Positions 22,609 through 28,824 of a stretch of DNA of 42,471 nucleotides are shown here, one piece after another. Numbering within the stretch: position 1 is the stretch's first letter; each line of letters begins with the position of its first letter. This stretch comes from a virus. The position numbers and the translations under genes are program-made. The notes beneath the pieces are model-generated. The model did no database searches. It saw nothing but the letters and a program-made list of their open reading frames with translations, and was not told the DNA's origin. The DNA lies in the IMG/VR virus record IMGVR_UViG_3300042471_001244, positions 1 to 42,471 of that record. One strand, given 5' to 3'.

Positions 22609-22905
22609 TTAGGATTCTGATTCGTCTCGCGGAAACGCGAGTCTGCACAAAACGCCCACAGCAAATGCGTATGCGGTTTCCTCGTGGGCAAGCCGTACAC
22701 GAAGGGCCTCTCTCCCAGCCCGTTCGGCGGCGAGACATCTTCGCGCGCGGCGTAGGTCACGCTCCAGCGTGGCGATTTGCGCGTGCAGCCGGGCAACATC
22801 AGTCTCGCGGGCGTACTGATCCGCCCGCATAGAAACCCCCGCCAGGCGCTCGTCTACCTCTCTGATTACAAGCCTGCTTCCGCGGTTGTACGCTGCCGCG
22901 CCCAT
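22609..22905 (-). CDS. Helical protein (98 aa)
   Basis: A 98-residue protein starting MGAAAYNRGSRLVIREVDER at an ATG that overlaps the previous stop (TGATG). A coiled-coil heptad stretch (RLHAQIATLERDLRRARRCL) fills the middle. It ends just before the RNR terminator on the opposite strand, so it is the last gene of a leftward unit. Function unknown. Confidence 0.65.
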   Translation of the reverse strand: MGAAAYNRGSRLVIREVDERLAGVSMRADQYARETDVARLHAQIATLERDLRRARRCLAAERAGREALRVRLAHEETAYAFAVGVLCRLAFPRDESES

Positions 22906-23204
22906 CACTCCTCCGGTTTCGAGCGGCGCACGCACGCCGTTTTGCGGGCGTCCATCTCCGCGTCGATGTGCGAGATCACCTGGTGCAGTTCTTCCGCGAG
23001 CGCCGCGAGGTGTCGGATGCGCTCCGAGTGTTCGCGGTAGGCGTCGAACGCGGCGCGGTCCCCTTGTGGGTAGTAGTCCCTGGCGTTGACCGGGATCGCG
23101 TCGAGCGCGGTGGTGGCAGCGCGCACCGCCTCGTGCGCGGCGGTGTAGGCGTCGAGAAGCGTCTGCGGGTCGGTGCCGTTGAGATGGATCGTCGGAAGCC
23201 GCAC
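22905..23204 (-). CDS. Helical protein (99 aa)
   Basis: A 99-residue protein from a GTG at 23204 with GAGGAGGG seven bases upstream. The sequence is helical throughout (LLDAYTAAHEAVRAATTALD, SERIRHLAALAEELHQVISH) with a basic C-terminal tail that includes one Cys. Such small helical-bundle products are common in phage early regions. No functional assignment. Confidence 0.7.
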   Translation of the reverse strand: MRLPTIHLNGTDPQTLLDAYTAAHEAVRAATTALDAIPVNARDYYPQGDRAAFDAYREHSERIRHLAALAEELHQVISHIDAEMDARKTACVRRSKPEE

Positions 23205-23207
23205 GGT

Positions 23208-23450
23208 CTAGCCCTCCTCGTCGTCGTGCTGCTCGTAGGTGCCCGAGTCAGGCGCGGAGCACTCGTCGAATGCGGGCGGGCAGGGTTCCCCGGTGACGCG
23301 CGCGGCGATTGCACGGGCCTCCCAGGCCAGCGCACCGAGCGTGTCCGGGTGGCGGCAAGGGGCGAGCAGGGCGATCAGCGCACCGTAGGTGACGACGAGG
23401 GCGAAAGCGGCGAGCAGGGCGCGTCCGAGGATCGTGATTAGCGTGGTCAT
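23208..23450 (-). CDS. Membrane-anchored small protein (80 aa)
   Basis: An 80-residue protein with one N-terminal transmembrane helix (LITILGRALLAAFALVVTYG then ALIALLAPC) and a soluble tail of about 45 residues ending DSGTYEQHDDEEG. AGGAG precedes the ATG at 23450. The tail probably faces either the cytoplasm or periplasm; charge balance (Arg only in the first residues) does not settle this. Function unknown. Confidence 0.7.
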   Translation of the reverse strand: MTTLITILGRALLAAFALVVTYGALIALLAPCRHPDTLGALAWEARAIAARVTGEPCPPAFDECSAPDSGTYEQHDDEEG

Positions 23451-23500
23451 GACGTGTGTCTCCTGTGTGGGCTTAGGGGGCTTGTGGTGGTTGGTGGCGG

Positions 23501-23737
23501 TTACTTGCAAGGGGCGTTGAGGGCGTCTCCGCAGACCGAGCCGGTGGGCGACACCCACAAATCCTTGCCGCAGTCGGCGCAGAACACACAGACCGCGTGG
23601 GACGCCGACCGCTTCTCGGTGCCGACCCGGTGGCCGTGCGAGACGATCAGCGACCGGGCCAAGTCACGGCGGGCGAGGAAGTTGTCGAAGCGGCTCATCA
23701 TCTTGCGGGGCATGTAGCGCAGGTCGGCGGCGGTCAT
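23501..23737 (-). CDS. Small zinc-finger-like protein (78 aa)
   Basis: A 78-residue basic protein with AAAAGGAGAG before the ATG at 23737. The C-terminal half carries CVFCADCGKDLWVSP then a single CGD and a final CK, a likely treble-clef or zinc-ribbon metal site. The N-terminal half (LRYMPRKMMSRFDNFLARRD) is basic and could bind nucleic acid. An in-frame ATG at 23770 gives the leader MERPPIKRRAS, shared in its first residues with the 16 kb gene. Function unknown. Confidence 0.7.
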   Translation of the reverse strand: MTAADLRYMPRKMMSRFDNFLARRDLARSLIVSHGHRVGTEKRSASHAVCVFCADCGKDLWVSPTGSVCGDALNAPCK

Positions 23738-23792
23738 TGAGGCTCTCCTTTTGATCGGGGGCCGCTCCATGCGCGCCCCCTTGACGAAAGTG

Positions 23793-23821
23793 AGTATGCC
23801 CCAGCGTGCCACACAACGCAA
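23793..23821 (-). promoter_or_regulatory. Promoter-like sequence, copy 2
   Basis: Minus-strand TTGCGT (23816-23821) and CATACT (23793-23798) with a 17-base spacer, in the gap between the ParB-like gene stop (23838) and the gene at 23737. The region 23760-23826 is a near copy of 16331-16397, including GTTGTTGC upstream and GGGGGCGCGCATGGAGCGGCC downstream. Confidence 0.6.
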
Positions 23822-23837
23822 CAACAATCGACAGGAG

Positions 23838-24515
23838 TCAGCGCACGCGGTCGGCCTCCCAGAACTCCAGCAGGTGTCCGAGCGCCCCGGTGAAGTCCGT
23901 TGCACCCGTCTCGCGCATCACGGTTTGCAGGCGGGAGACGAGGGAAACGTACTCCTCCTGCGTGTCCACATGCAGCACGATCTCCTTGGTGCCCGCACCG
24001 CTGGCATCCAGCAGGTCCGAGTCCCCGGAGCCAGCAGGGGCCTCCTCGCCTGCGTCCGTGGCAGCACGGTCGGCAGCTCGGATCAGTGCGTCCACCTCGC
24101 GGGTAGACCAGCCGATCCCGGCGAGGCCGTCCACGTCGCGCAGGTCGCGCAGGGCGTCCACCAACAGGGCCTCCTCCCACCCGCCAATCTCGGTCAGTCG
24201 GTTGTCCGCGAGCAGATACGCTTCCGCCTCGCGCTCGTTGGCGAAACTCACCCCACAGAGGACCGGGACCAGCCACTCCCCGTCCGTCTCGACCTCGATG
24301 CGGGCTGGGGGCTGCTGCCCGGTGCGACGCAGCCCGAGCAGCGCCTCCAAACGTCCGTGTCCTGCCACCAGCCTCCCGGTCGATTCGTCCCGCACGATGG
24401 GCGCGACGAAACCAAAGCGGCGCAGGCTCGCTTGGATCGCGGACAAGTCGTGCGCCTTGGGGTTGCGCGGCCAGCGTTCCACCGCGCTCAGTCGGACGTA
24501 TTCGATGCGTTGCAT
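23838..24515 (-). CDS. ParB-like nuclease-domain protein 3 (225 aa)
   Basis: A ParB/Srx-fold protein. The conserved NTP-binding and catalytic region LVAGHGRLEALL (GHGR at residues 52-55) and YLLADNRLTEIGGW (about 95-110) are clear. This fold is found in phages as nucleases or as CTP/ATP-binding modification enzymes, often next to DNA methylases. AAGGG precedes the ATG at 24515. The C-terminal part is acidic and ends with a possible protein-interaction domain (TKEIVLHVDTQEEYVSLVSR). Its neighbour upstream is the methyltransferase-PLP fusion, separated by 2 bases. Confidence 0.85.
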   Translation of the reverse strand: MQRIEYVRLSAVERWPRNPKAHDLSAIQASLRRFGFVAPIVRDESTGRLVAGHGRLEALLGLRRTGQQPPARIEVETDGEWLVPVLCGVSFANEREAEAYLLADNRLTEIGGWEEALLVDALRDLRDVDGLAGIGWSTREVDALIRAADRAATDAGEEAPAGSGDSDLLDASGAGTKEIVLHVDTQEEYVSLVSRLQTVMRETGATDFTGALGHLLEFWEADRVR

Positions 24516-24517
24516 GG

Positions 24518-26200
24518 CTACCCTTCGCAGTTGGTCAGTTCGGGCACGTCGCCCATTTCGCACTCGCCGCAGGCTTGCACCGCTTTACGCCAATCGCCCT
24601 TGACGAACACCAGCACGTTTTGGTGTGTTTTCCCGAGCTTGCGTCCTGCTGAGAACTGCCGCCCCACCCGAATCGGCAGGCTCCCCACAGCCGTCACCAG
24701 CACAGCCTCGTTGTAGTAGTGGAGGCCCGCTGCGCGGAACGCCTCTACGGTGTCACCAACGAAGTTGTAGTAGTGGCCCTTGGAATCGCGCACGTCACCG
24801 ACGACGAAGCAAGCGAATCGGTCGGGTTTCAGCTGCGCGCAGGTCTTGGCGATGATTTCGCGGTACGCCTCGCGGAACTCTGCGTAGGGCATCGTGGACA
24901 GGTCTGCGGGGTCGTCCGAGTAGACCTCCAAGTCGGCGTAAGGCGGGCAGGAGAACACAAAGTCCGCAGCCACGTCGGGGCATACCTGCGGCATGTTCCG
25001 ACTGTCGCCAATCCGCCACTCGGGGGGAACCAGCGTGCCTTGCGGCTGCGCGGGGGCGATAGGCCCCCCGACAATCCAGAACAAGTCACCGGGCTGGAGG
25101 AAAGGCAGGGCCTTGGCCTCGTAGATAGGGTCAAGGTGCAGGCCCTCCAGCACAGCGTCCTGTGCTGGTTCCTCAAAAGGCAGCGCGCTGTGGACAAGCG
25201 TTACCCGGTCGCGCCAGCCTGCGGGGGCGAGCTGGTCGAGCGTATCGCTTGGATCGCCCCCGACGCATACACCCAGCACAGGGGTGTTCATTTGACGAGC
25301 GTCCAGCCCATGCAGGATGCCCGCAAGCGTGGTGCCCGAACCAACAGTCAACACGATGCGCGGCACGTCAGCCGGGATGTTTGCGGTCTGCGCCTGCACC
25401 ATCGTCACAGTTTTTGGGTGTACCGCACCGAACGGAATGTAGGCCCATTCCGGGGTTGCCTCCGCGTCGGCGTTTGCGCGCGCCTTGAGCACGGTCAACC
25501 GAGCGGGGGCGTGCTCTAGCAGCTCCGCGCCCGCCTCCTTGATGCGCTGCGTGTAGGGCGTCGGTGCGCCTGTGCCCGTGTGGCACCGAGCGGGAATCCC
25601 CAGGTGTTGCGCGACCAGCGCAGCGCGGGTGTTTTGCGGCGACGTGCGCGCACTGATGCTGATGAGTCCCGGTGCGCCTTGCGCCAGCAGCAGCGTTGCG
25701 CGGGCCTTGCCCCCGTTGGCTCCATTCACGCAGAACAAGTCCTCGCGTTTGAGCAGGTACGCACCCCGGCGCTCAACCGGGGTGAGCACGGCGGGGTCGG
25801 AAATAACATCCGCAGGCGGGCGTGTTGGCGTGCGCTGCGGAAAGAACGCGGCCCCCTGCTTGCGGTTTTCCAATACCTGCTCGGCGCGAAGTTCGACGCC
25901 CACATACCGCCGCCCGAGCGCGCCCGCCACGATGCCGCGCACGCTGCCGCCCGCGAACGGGTCCAGCACCGTCCCGCCAGGGGGGCAGAACCAGCGGTAC
26001 GCCAGCTCGCACAGCACCGGGTCGAAAATGCTGGTCCCGGAATGCAACGTGTGCGGCCCTTGGTAGTAGTCTCGCTGAAACTCCTCAGTGGTAAGCGTGC
26101 GCCCGAGTTGTGCTTCAACTTGTTGCTTTTTTGCATAGTAATAAGGGTCGTTCCCGGAATCGCTGGTCATCAACACGCCGTTGACCTTAGATGCAGTCAT
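24518..26200 (-). CDS. DNA methyltransferase with inserted PLP-dependent enzyme domain (560 aa)
   Basis: A class I SAM-dependent DNA methylase in two halves. Residues 60-115 hold motif I (VLDPFAGGSVRG, 78-89) and motif II (YVGVELR). Residues 415-535 hold catalytic motif IV (SCPPY, 417-421) and the C-terminal KTHQNVLVFVKG. Between them (about 140-380) is a complete fold-type-II PLP enzyme like ACC deaminase or D-cysteine desulfhydrase: KREDLF, a candidate PLP lysine at 165 in NGGKAR, and the phosphate loop TVGSGTTLAG (285-294). Both catalytic sets look intact. The chosen ATG follows 11 Gs; an in-frame start 47 codons earlier (26341) overlaps the ParB stop by ATGA. It likely modifies phage DNA; substrate unknown. 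Confidence 0.85.
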   Translation of the reverse strand: MTASKVNGVLMTSDSGNDPYYYAKKQQVEAQLGRTLTTEEFQRDYYQGPHTLHSGTSIFDPVLCELAYRWFCPPGGTVLDPFAGGSVRGIVAGALGRRYVGVELRAEQVLENRKQGAAFFPQRTPTRPPADVISDPAVLTPVERRGAYLLKREDLFCVNGANGGKARATLLLAQGAPGLISISARTSPQNTRAALVAQHLGIPARCHTGTGAPTPYTQRIKEAGAELLEHAPARLTVLKARANADAEATPEWAYIPFGAVHPKTVTMVQAQTANIPADVPRIVLTVGSGTTLAGILHGLDARQMNTPVLGVCVGGDPSDTLDQLAPAGWRDRVTLVHSALPFEEPAQDAVLEGLHLDPIYEAKALPFLQPGDLFWIVGGPIAPAQPQGTLVPPEWRIGDSRNMPQVCPDVAADFVFSCPPYADLEVYSDDPADLSTMPYAEFREAYREIIAKTCAQLKPDRFACFVVGDVRDSKGHYYNFVGDTVEAFRAAGLHYYNEAVLVTAVGSLPIRVGRQFSAGRKLGKTHQNVLVFVKGDWRKAVQACGECEMGDVPELTNCEG

Positions 26201-26283
26201 ACCCCCCCCCCCGTTTTGTTTGCGGGGGGGTTGCCCTCGCCGCGCATCAAGTCCTGCCCGAAACACCGAGCGTAGTTTTTCAT
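26197..26283 (-). CDS. Micro-ORF upstream of the fused methyltransferase (28 aa)
   Basis: An ORF of 28 codons (MKNYARCFGQDLMRGEGNPP then ANKTGGGV) with AAAGGG six bases before its ATG. Its TGA overlaps the methyltransferase ATG (ATGA), so it could couple translation of the next gene. It runs through the 11-G tract. Its own start overlaps the stop of another 15-codon ORF (MRRAGKYAQRPKGTK, 26327-26280). Conservation is unknown, so it may be a regulatory leader or a chance ORF. Confidence 0.35.
   Translation of the reverse strand: MKNYARCFGQDLMRGEGNPPANKTGGGV
26202..26230. repeat. 11-base poly-G tract and flanking poly-C stem
   Basis: On the minus strand, CCCCCCC (26224-26230 region) is followed by a loop of about 11 bases and then 11 consecutive Gs (26202-26212), ending one base before the methyltransferase ATG. 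The two tracts can pair as a GC stem next to the start codon. A G tract of this length is prone to slippage. Confidence 0.7.
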
Positions 26284-26337
26284 TTGGTGCCCTTTGGGCG
26301 CTGCGCGTATTTGCCCGCGCGCCGCATGATTTCGCGC

Positions 26338-27105
26338 TCATTTGACGCTATCGCCCCGAGGGTGCTTTCCGCTGGGGGGGTGAGCCTTCATTGGGCTGGG
26401 CATCCCCGCCCGTGCGCGTGCCAGCGGCTCCGGCGACCCCCCCGTTGGAGCACCGCGCCCAAGCTCTGATTGGATGCCGAGCGCCAGCCAAGCGCGCTTG
26501 CGATCTTGCCACCAGCCCTCCCGCGCGTTCAGCACTGTGAAGGGCACGATTCCAAAACGGTCAGCCAGCCCGTTGCGCTGAAAATCCAGCGGGGGCGCAG
26601 CAGGGGTCGGGTCGGGTTGGTCTGCGGTGTCGGTGCTCCCCGTGGGAAGCGCAGCGAGCATCGCGGACAGCTCTGAATCCGCCAGCGCGAGGTCGAGCGC
26701 GAGGTTCGCAGCGTCGATGTCGGCCTCGATGCTTTTCACCAGGTCCGCCAGCAGTGCGTCGTCGAACTCACCGCGACGGTTGTTCATGGCGATGGTCAGC
26801 GCCTTGGCGCGGGCCTCGGGGATTCCGTCGAGGAACACCATCGGCCCCTCGGTGAATCCGATCTCGCGCGCCACGGTCCATCGGTGCTCCCCGTCGATAA
26901 TCGCGTCCCGGCGTGCGCCCTTGTCGTCGGTGCCCCACACCAGCAGGGCTTGTGACGCCAGCCAGCCGTCCTGCTTGAGCGCGTGCCGCAGGGACTCATA
27001 CACATGCGGAGCCATGCGGTTCGGATTCCAGCCGTTCGGGCGCACCGACGACAGCGGGCGCATCTCGACTGTCCCGACAACGGAACCGCCAGACAATGTG
27101 CTCAC
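26338..27105 (-). CDS. ParB-like nuclease-domain protein 2 (255 aa)
   Basis: A ParB-fold protein with the core DAIIDGEHRWTVAREIG (GEHR at residues 72-75) and a later AKALTIAMNNRRGEFDDALL segment typical of the family. Residues 150-180 form a Pro-rich linker and the C-terminus holds FGIVPFTVLNAREGWWQDRK. That C-terminal segment is a motif I have seen joined to ParB domains in phage modification operons. It begins at a GTG overlapping the glycosyltransferase stop (GTGA). Confidence 0.85.
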   Translation of the reverse strand: MSTLSGGSVVGTVEMRPLSSVRPNGWNPNRMAPHVYESLRHALKQDGWLASQALLVWGTDDKGARRDAIIDGEHRWTVAREIGFTEGPMVFLDGIPEARAKALTIAMNNRRGEFDDALLADLVKSIEADIDAANLALDLALADSELSAMLAALPTGSTDTADQPDPTPAAPPLDFQRNGLADRFGIVPFTVLNAREGWWQDRKRAWLALGIQSELGRGAPTGGSPEPLARARAGMPSPMKAHPPSGKHPRGDSVK

Positions 27106-28004
27106 GAGTCCCCCATTCGCACCCGCAGGGCGGGGCGCAGATTAGATGCCTTGCGGTGCTGTTCTCGGAGGATGAGCGGGACCGTATGGTGCCAGTTGAT
27201 TGCATGGTGGATGCGGTACTTGCCCGAGCGCGGGTCGCCCATCTCACCCGCGCGAACACACGATGGCGCATACATCACAGAATAGAACGATTTGACGTAT
27301 GTCCCGCTGTCCAGATACAGGTCGGTCATACCGCCAGCGTTTGACTGCGTTTGGATTTGCACCAGTTTGGCTTGAAGCACTGTGAAGAACAGCAGGCCCC
27401 GACGACCTCCTGCGGTGTAGGTGTTCACGTCCTCGTTGACACGCCCGAAAAACTGGAACGGGCGCTCTGTCGAGCAGATAAACGAGTTCATCGCCTTGCG
27501 CCGCAAACTCGGGTGCATCGGATGCAGGGAATCCCCACCGATATGATCCCCGCCCTGGCTCAACGCGATGCTGTGCGCGGGAGTGCCCTTGTAGAAGTCG
27601 AGCAAGGCCACGAGCATCTGGTCCAGGTGCGACACGCGCGCGTACCCGTAGTCATGCTGCGCGCCAAAACGCAGCTCAAAATTGGTGTAGTCGTCGTCCA
27701 GCTGGATGAAGTATGTGCACCCAACCTGCCGCGCGAGGTCGAAGCAGGCGTTGCGCGCGTAGATGATCGCGCGGCGGTCGTTGAAGTTATCCCCCTCGTC
27801 GAAGGTCTTGGCGATCTCACGTTTCGAGAACATCAGCACGATGTCACCGAATCGGCGGCGGTACTCGTCAGCAGTCTTGTCCTCGTCGTCAATGACGATG
27901 TACACCTTGCCCGTGTACCCCGAGCGTTTCAGCGTTTCGTAGGTGTAGACACGATCCGGGCGTCCGTGCGTCAGAATGAACGCGCAGAAGTCAGTCGGCA
28001 CCAT
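27102..28004 (-). CDS. Putative DNA-modifying glycosyltransferase, TAGT-like (300 aa)
   Basis: A GT-A-fold glycosyltransferase candidate of the kind called TET-associated glycosyltransferase in phage hypermodification clusters. Evidence: N-terminal FILTHGRPDRVYTYETLKRS, a nucleotide-sugar-like VYIVIDDEDKT (34-44), and a metal-binding QLDDDYTNF (101-109), followed by conserved-looking MNSFICSTERPF, GRVNEDVNTYTAGGR, DLYLDSGTYVKSFYSVMY and INWHHTVP. AAGGAGGG precedes the ATG. Its last residues (LRPALRVRMG) and DNA are shared with the SbcC 3' end. No TET dioxygenase is in this window, so the acceptor base is unknown. Confidence 0.7.
   Translation of the reverse strand: MVPTDFCAFILTHGRPDRVYTYETLKRSGYTGKVYIVIDDEDKTADEYRRRFGDIVLMFSKREIAKTFDEGDNFNDRRAIIYARNACFDLARQVGCTYFIQLDDDYTNFELRFGAQHDYGYARVSHLDQMLVALLDFYKGTPAHSIALSQGGDHIGGDSLHPMHPSLRRKAMNSFICSTERPFQFFGRVNEDVNTYTAGGRRGLLFFTVLQAKLVQIQTQSNAGGMTDLYLDSGTYVKSFYSVMYAPSCVRAGEMGDPRSGKYRIHHAINWHHTVPLILREQHRKASNLRPALRVRMGDS
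27112..27143. repeat. 32-bp direct repeat, left copy
   Basis: Exact copy of 28831-28862 (plus-strand sequence begins CCCATTCGCACCCGCAGG). It lies at the 3' end of the glycosyltransferase gene and encodes its final LRPALRVRMG residues. Together with the other copy it brackets the ParB-1 and glycosyltransferase genes. Confidence 0.9.
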
Positions 28005-28824
28005 TCCAGCCCTCCTTGTCAGCGAGCTGCCCGAGGCGTTCGGTCAGACGGACGAACCCGTTTTCGATGGCAGCGTTGAAGTCAATGATGACCAGCGCGG
28101 AGCGTTCCATCAGCGATTGGGTCTGGGCGTCTGCGTGCGCGTAATACTCCGCGATGTTGCGGAAGTTGAACACGGTGTGGCGCTCCGCAGCGAGGCGCAG
28201 AAACGACGCTACCTCGTCGGGGAGGCCCGCTGCGTCGATCTCAGCCACGAGCGCCTTGGTCTTGGTGTCGTCGAACAGGTCGCGCACAGGAGGGCGGTCA
28301 CCCTTGGGTTCATAGATTGGAATCTTGATCTTGGTGGTGTACGTGTTGCCGTCCAGTGCTGGGACCGCTGCGGTAGGCGACTCGGGGGCTGCAACCGCGC
28401 CTGCGATCAACGATTCCAGCTCGGCAGGCGAGAACCCGACCACCGACAGGTCGAAGCGCAGTCCTTTGAGCGCGTCGATTTCCTGCGCCAGCAGGGCCTC
28501 ATCCCAACCAGAGTTGAGCGCGAGCTGGTTGTCTGCGAGCACGTATGCGCGTTTCTGCGCCTCGGTCAGCCCGCGCAACTCGATGCATGGCACATCCACC
28601 ATCCCGAGGTGCTGAGCCGCAAGCACGCGCCCGTGGCCTGCGATGATCCCCCCGTGCTCGTCTACCAGCACGGGGTTCGTCCACCCGAACTCCTGGATGC
28701 TGGCAGCGATCTGCGCCACCTGCTCCGGGCTGTGCGTGCGGGCGTTGCGTGCGTAGGGCACCAGGCCCGCGATGGAGCGCATGACAACCGGGCGGATTTC
28801 GATGGTCGGAGGTGTTGCGGGCAT
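27991..28824 (-). CDS. ParB-like nuclease-domain protein 1 (277 aa)
   Basis: A ParB-fold protein with IIAGHGRVLAAQHLG (GHGR at residues 63-66) and RAYVLADNQLALNSGWD, both diagnostic. The C-terminal 120 residues (DDTKTKALVAEIDAAGLPDE, LRLAAERHTVFNFRNIAEYY, SALVIIDFNAAIENGF) form a second conserved domain found fused to ParB in phages with modification genes. The start overlaps the SbcC stop by one base (TAATG). It shares little sequence with the other two ParB proteins outside the core, which implies separate origins or roles. Confidence 0.85.
   Translation of the reverse strand: MPATPPTIEIRPVVMRSIAGLVPYARNARTHSPEQVAQIAASIQEFGWTNPVLVDEHGGIIAGHGRVLAAQHLGMVDVPCIELRGLTEAQKRAYVLADNQLALNSGWDEALLAQEIDALKGLRFDLSVVGFSPAELESLIAGAVAAPESPTAAVPALDGNTYTTKIKIPIYEPKGDRPPVRDLFDDTKTKALVAEIDAAGLPDEVASFLRLAAERHTVFNFRNIAEYYAHADAQTQSLMERSALVIIDFNAAIENGFVRLTERLGQLADKEGWNGAD

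Noticed and set aside
23801-23816. Possible sigma-54 promoter (minus-strand GTGGCAC ... GC).
   Set aside because: The GG and GC elements are one base too close in both copies of the repeat. A sigma-70-like pair with 17-base spacing in the same segment explains the conservation better.
26338-27105. The three ParB-like proteins as a plasmid-type partition system.
   Set aside because: No ParA ATPase is encoded nearby and no parS-like palindrome was seen. The neighbours are modification enzymes, which fits phage ParB-domain proteins better.
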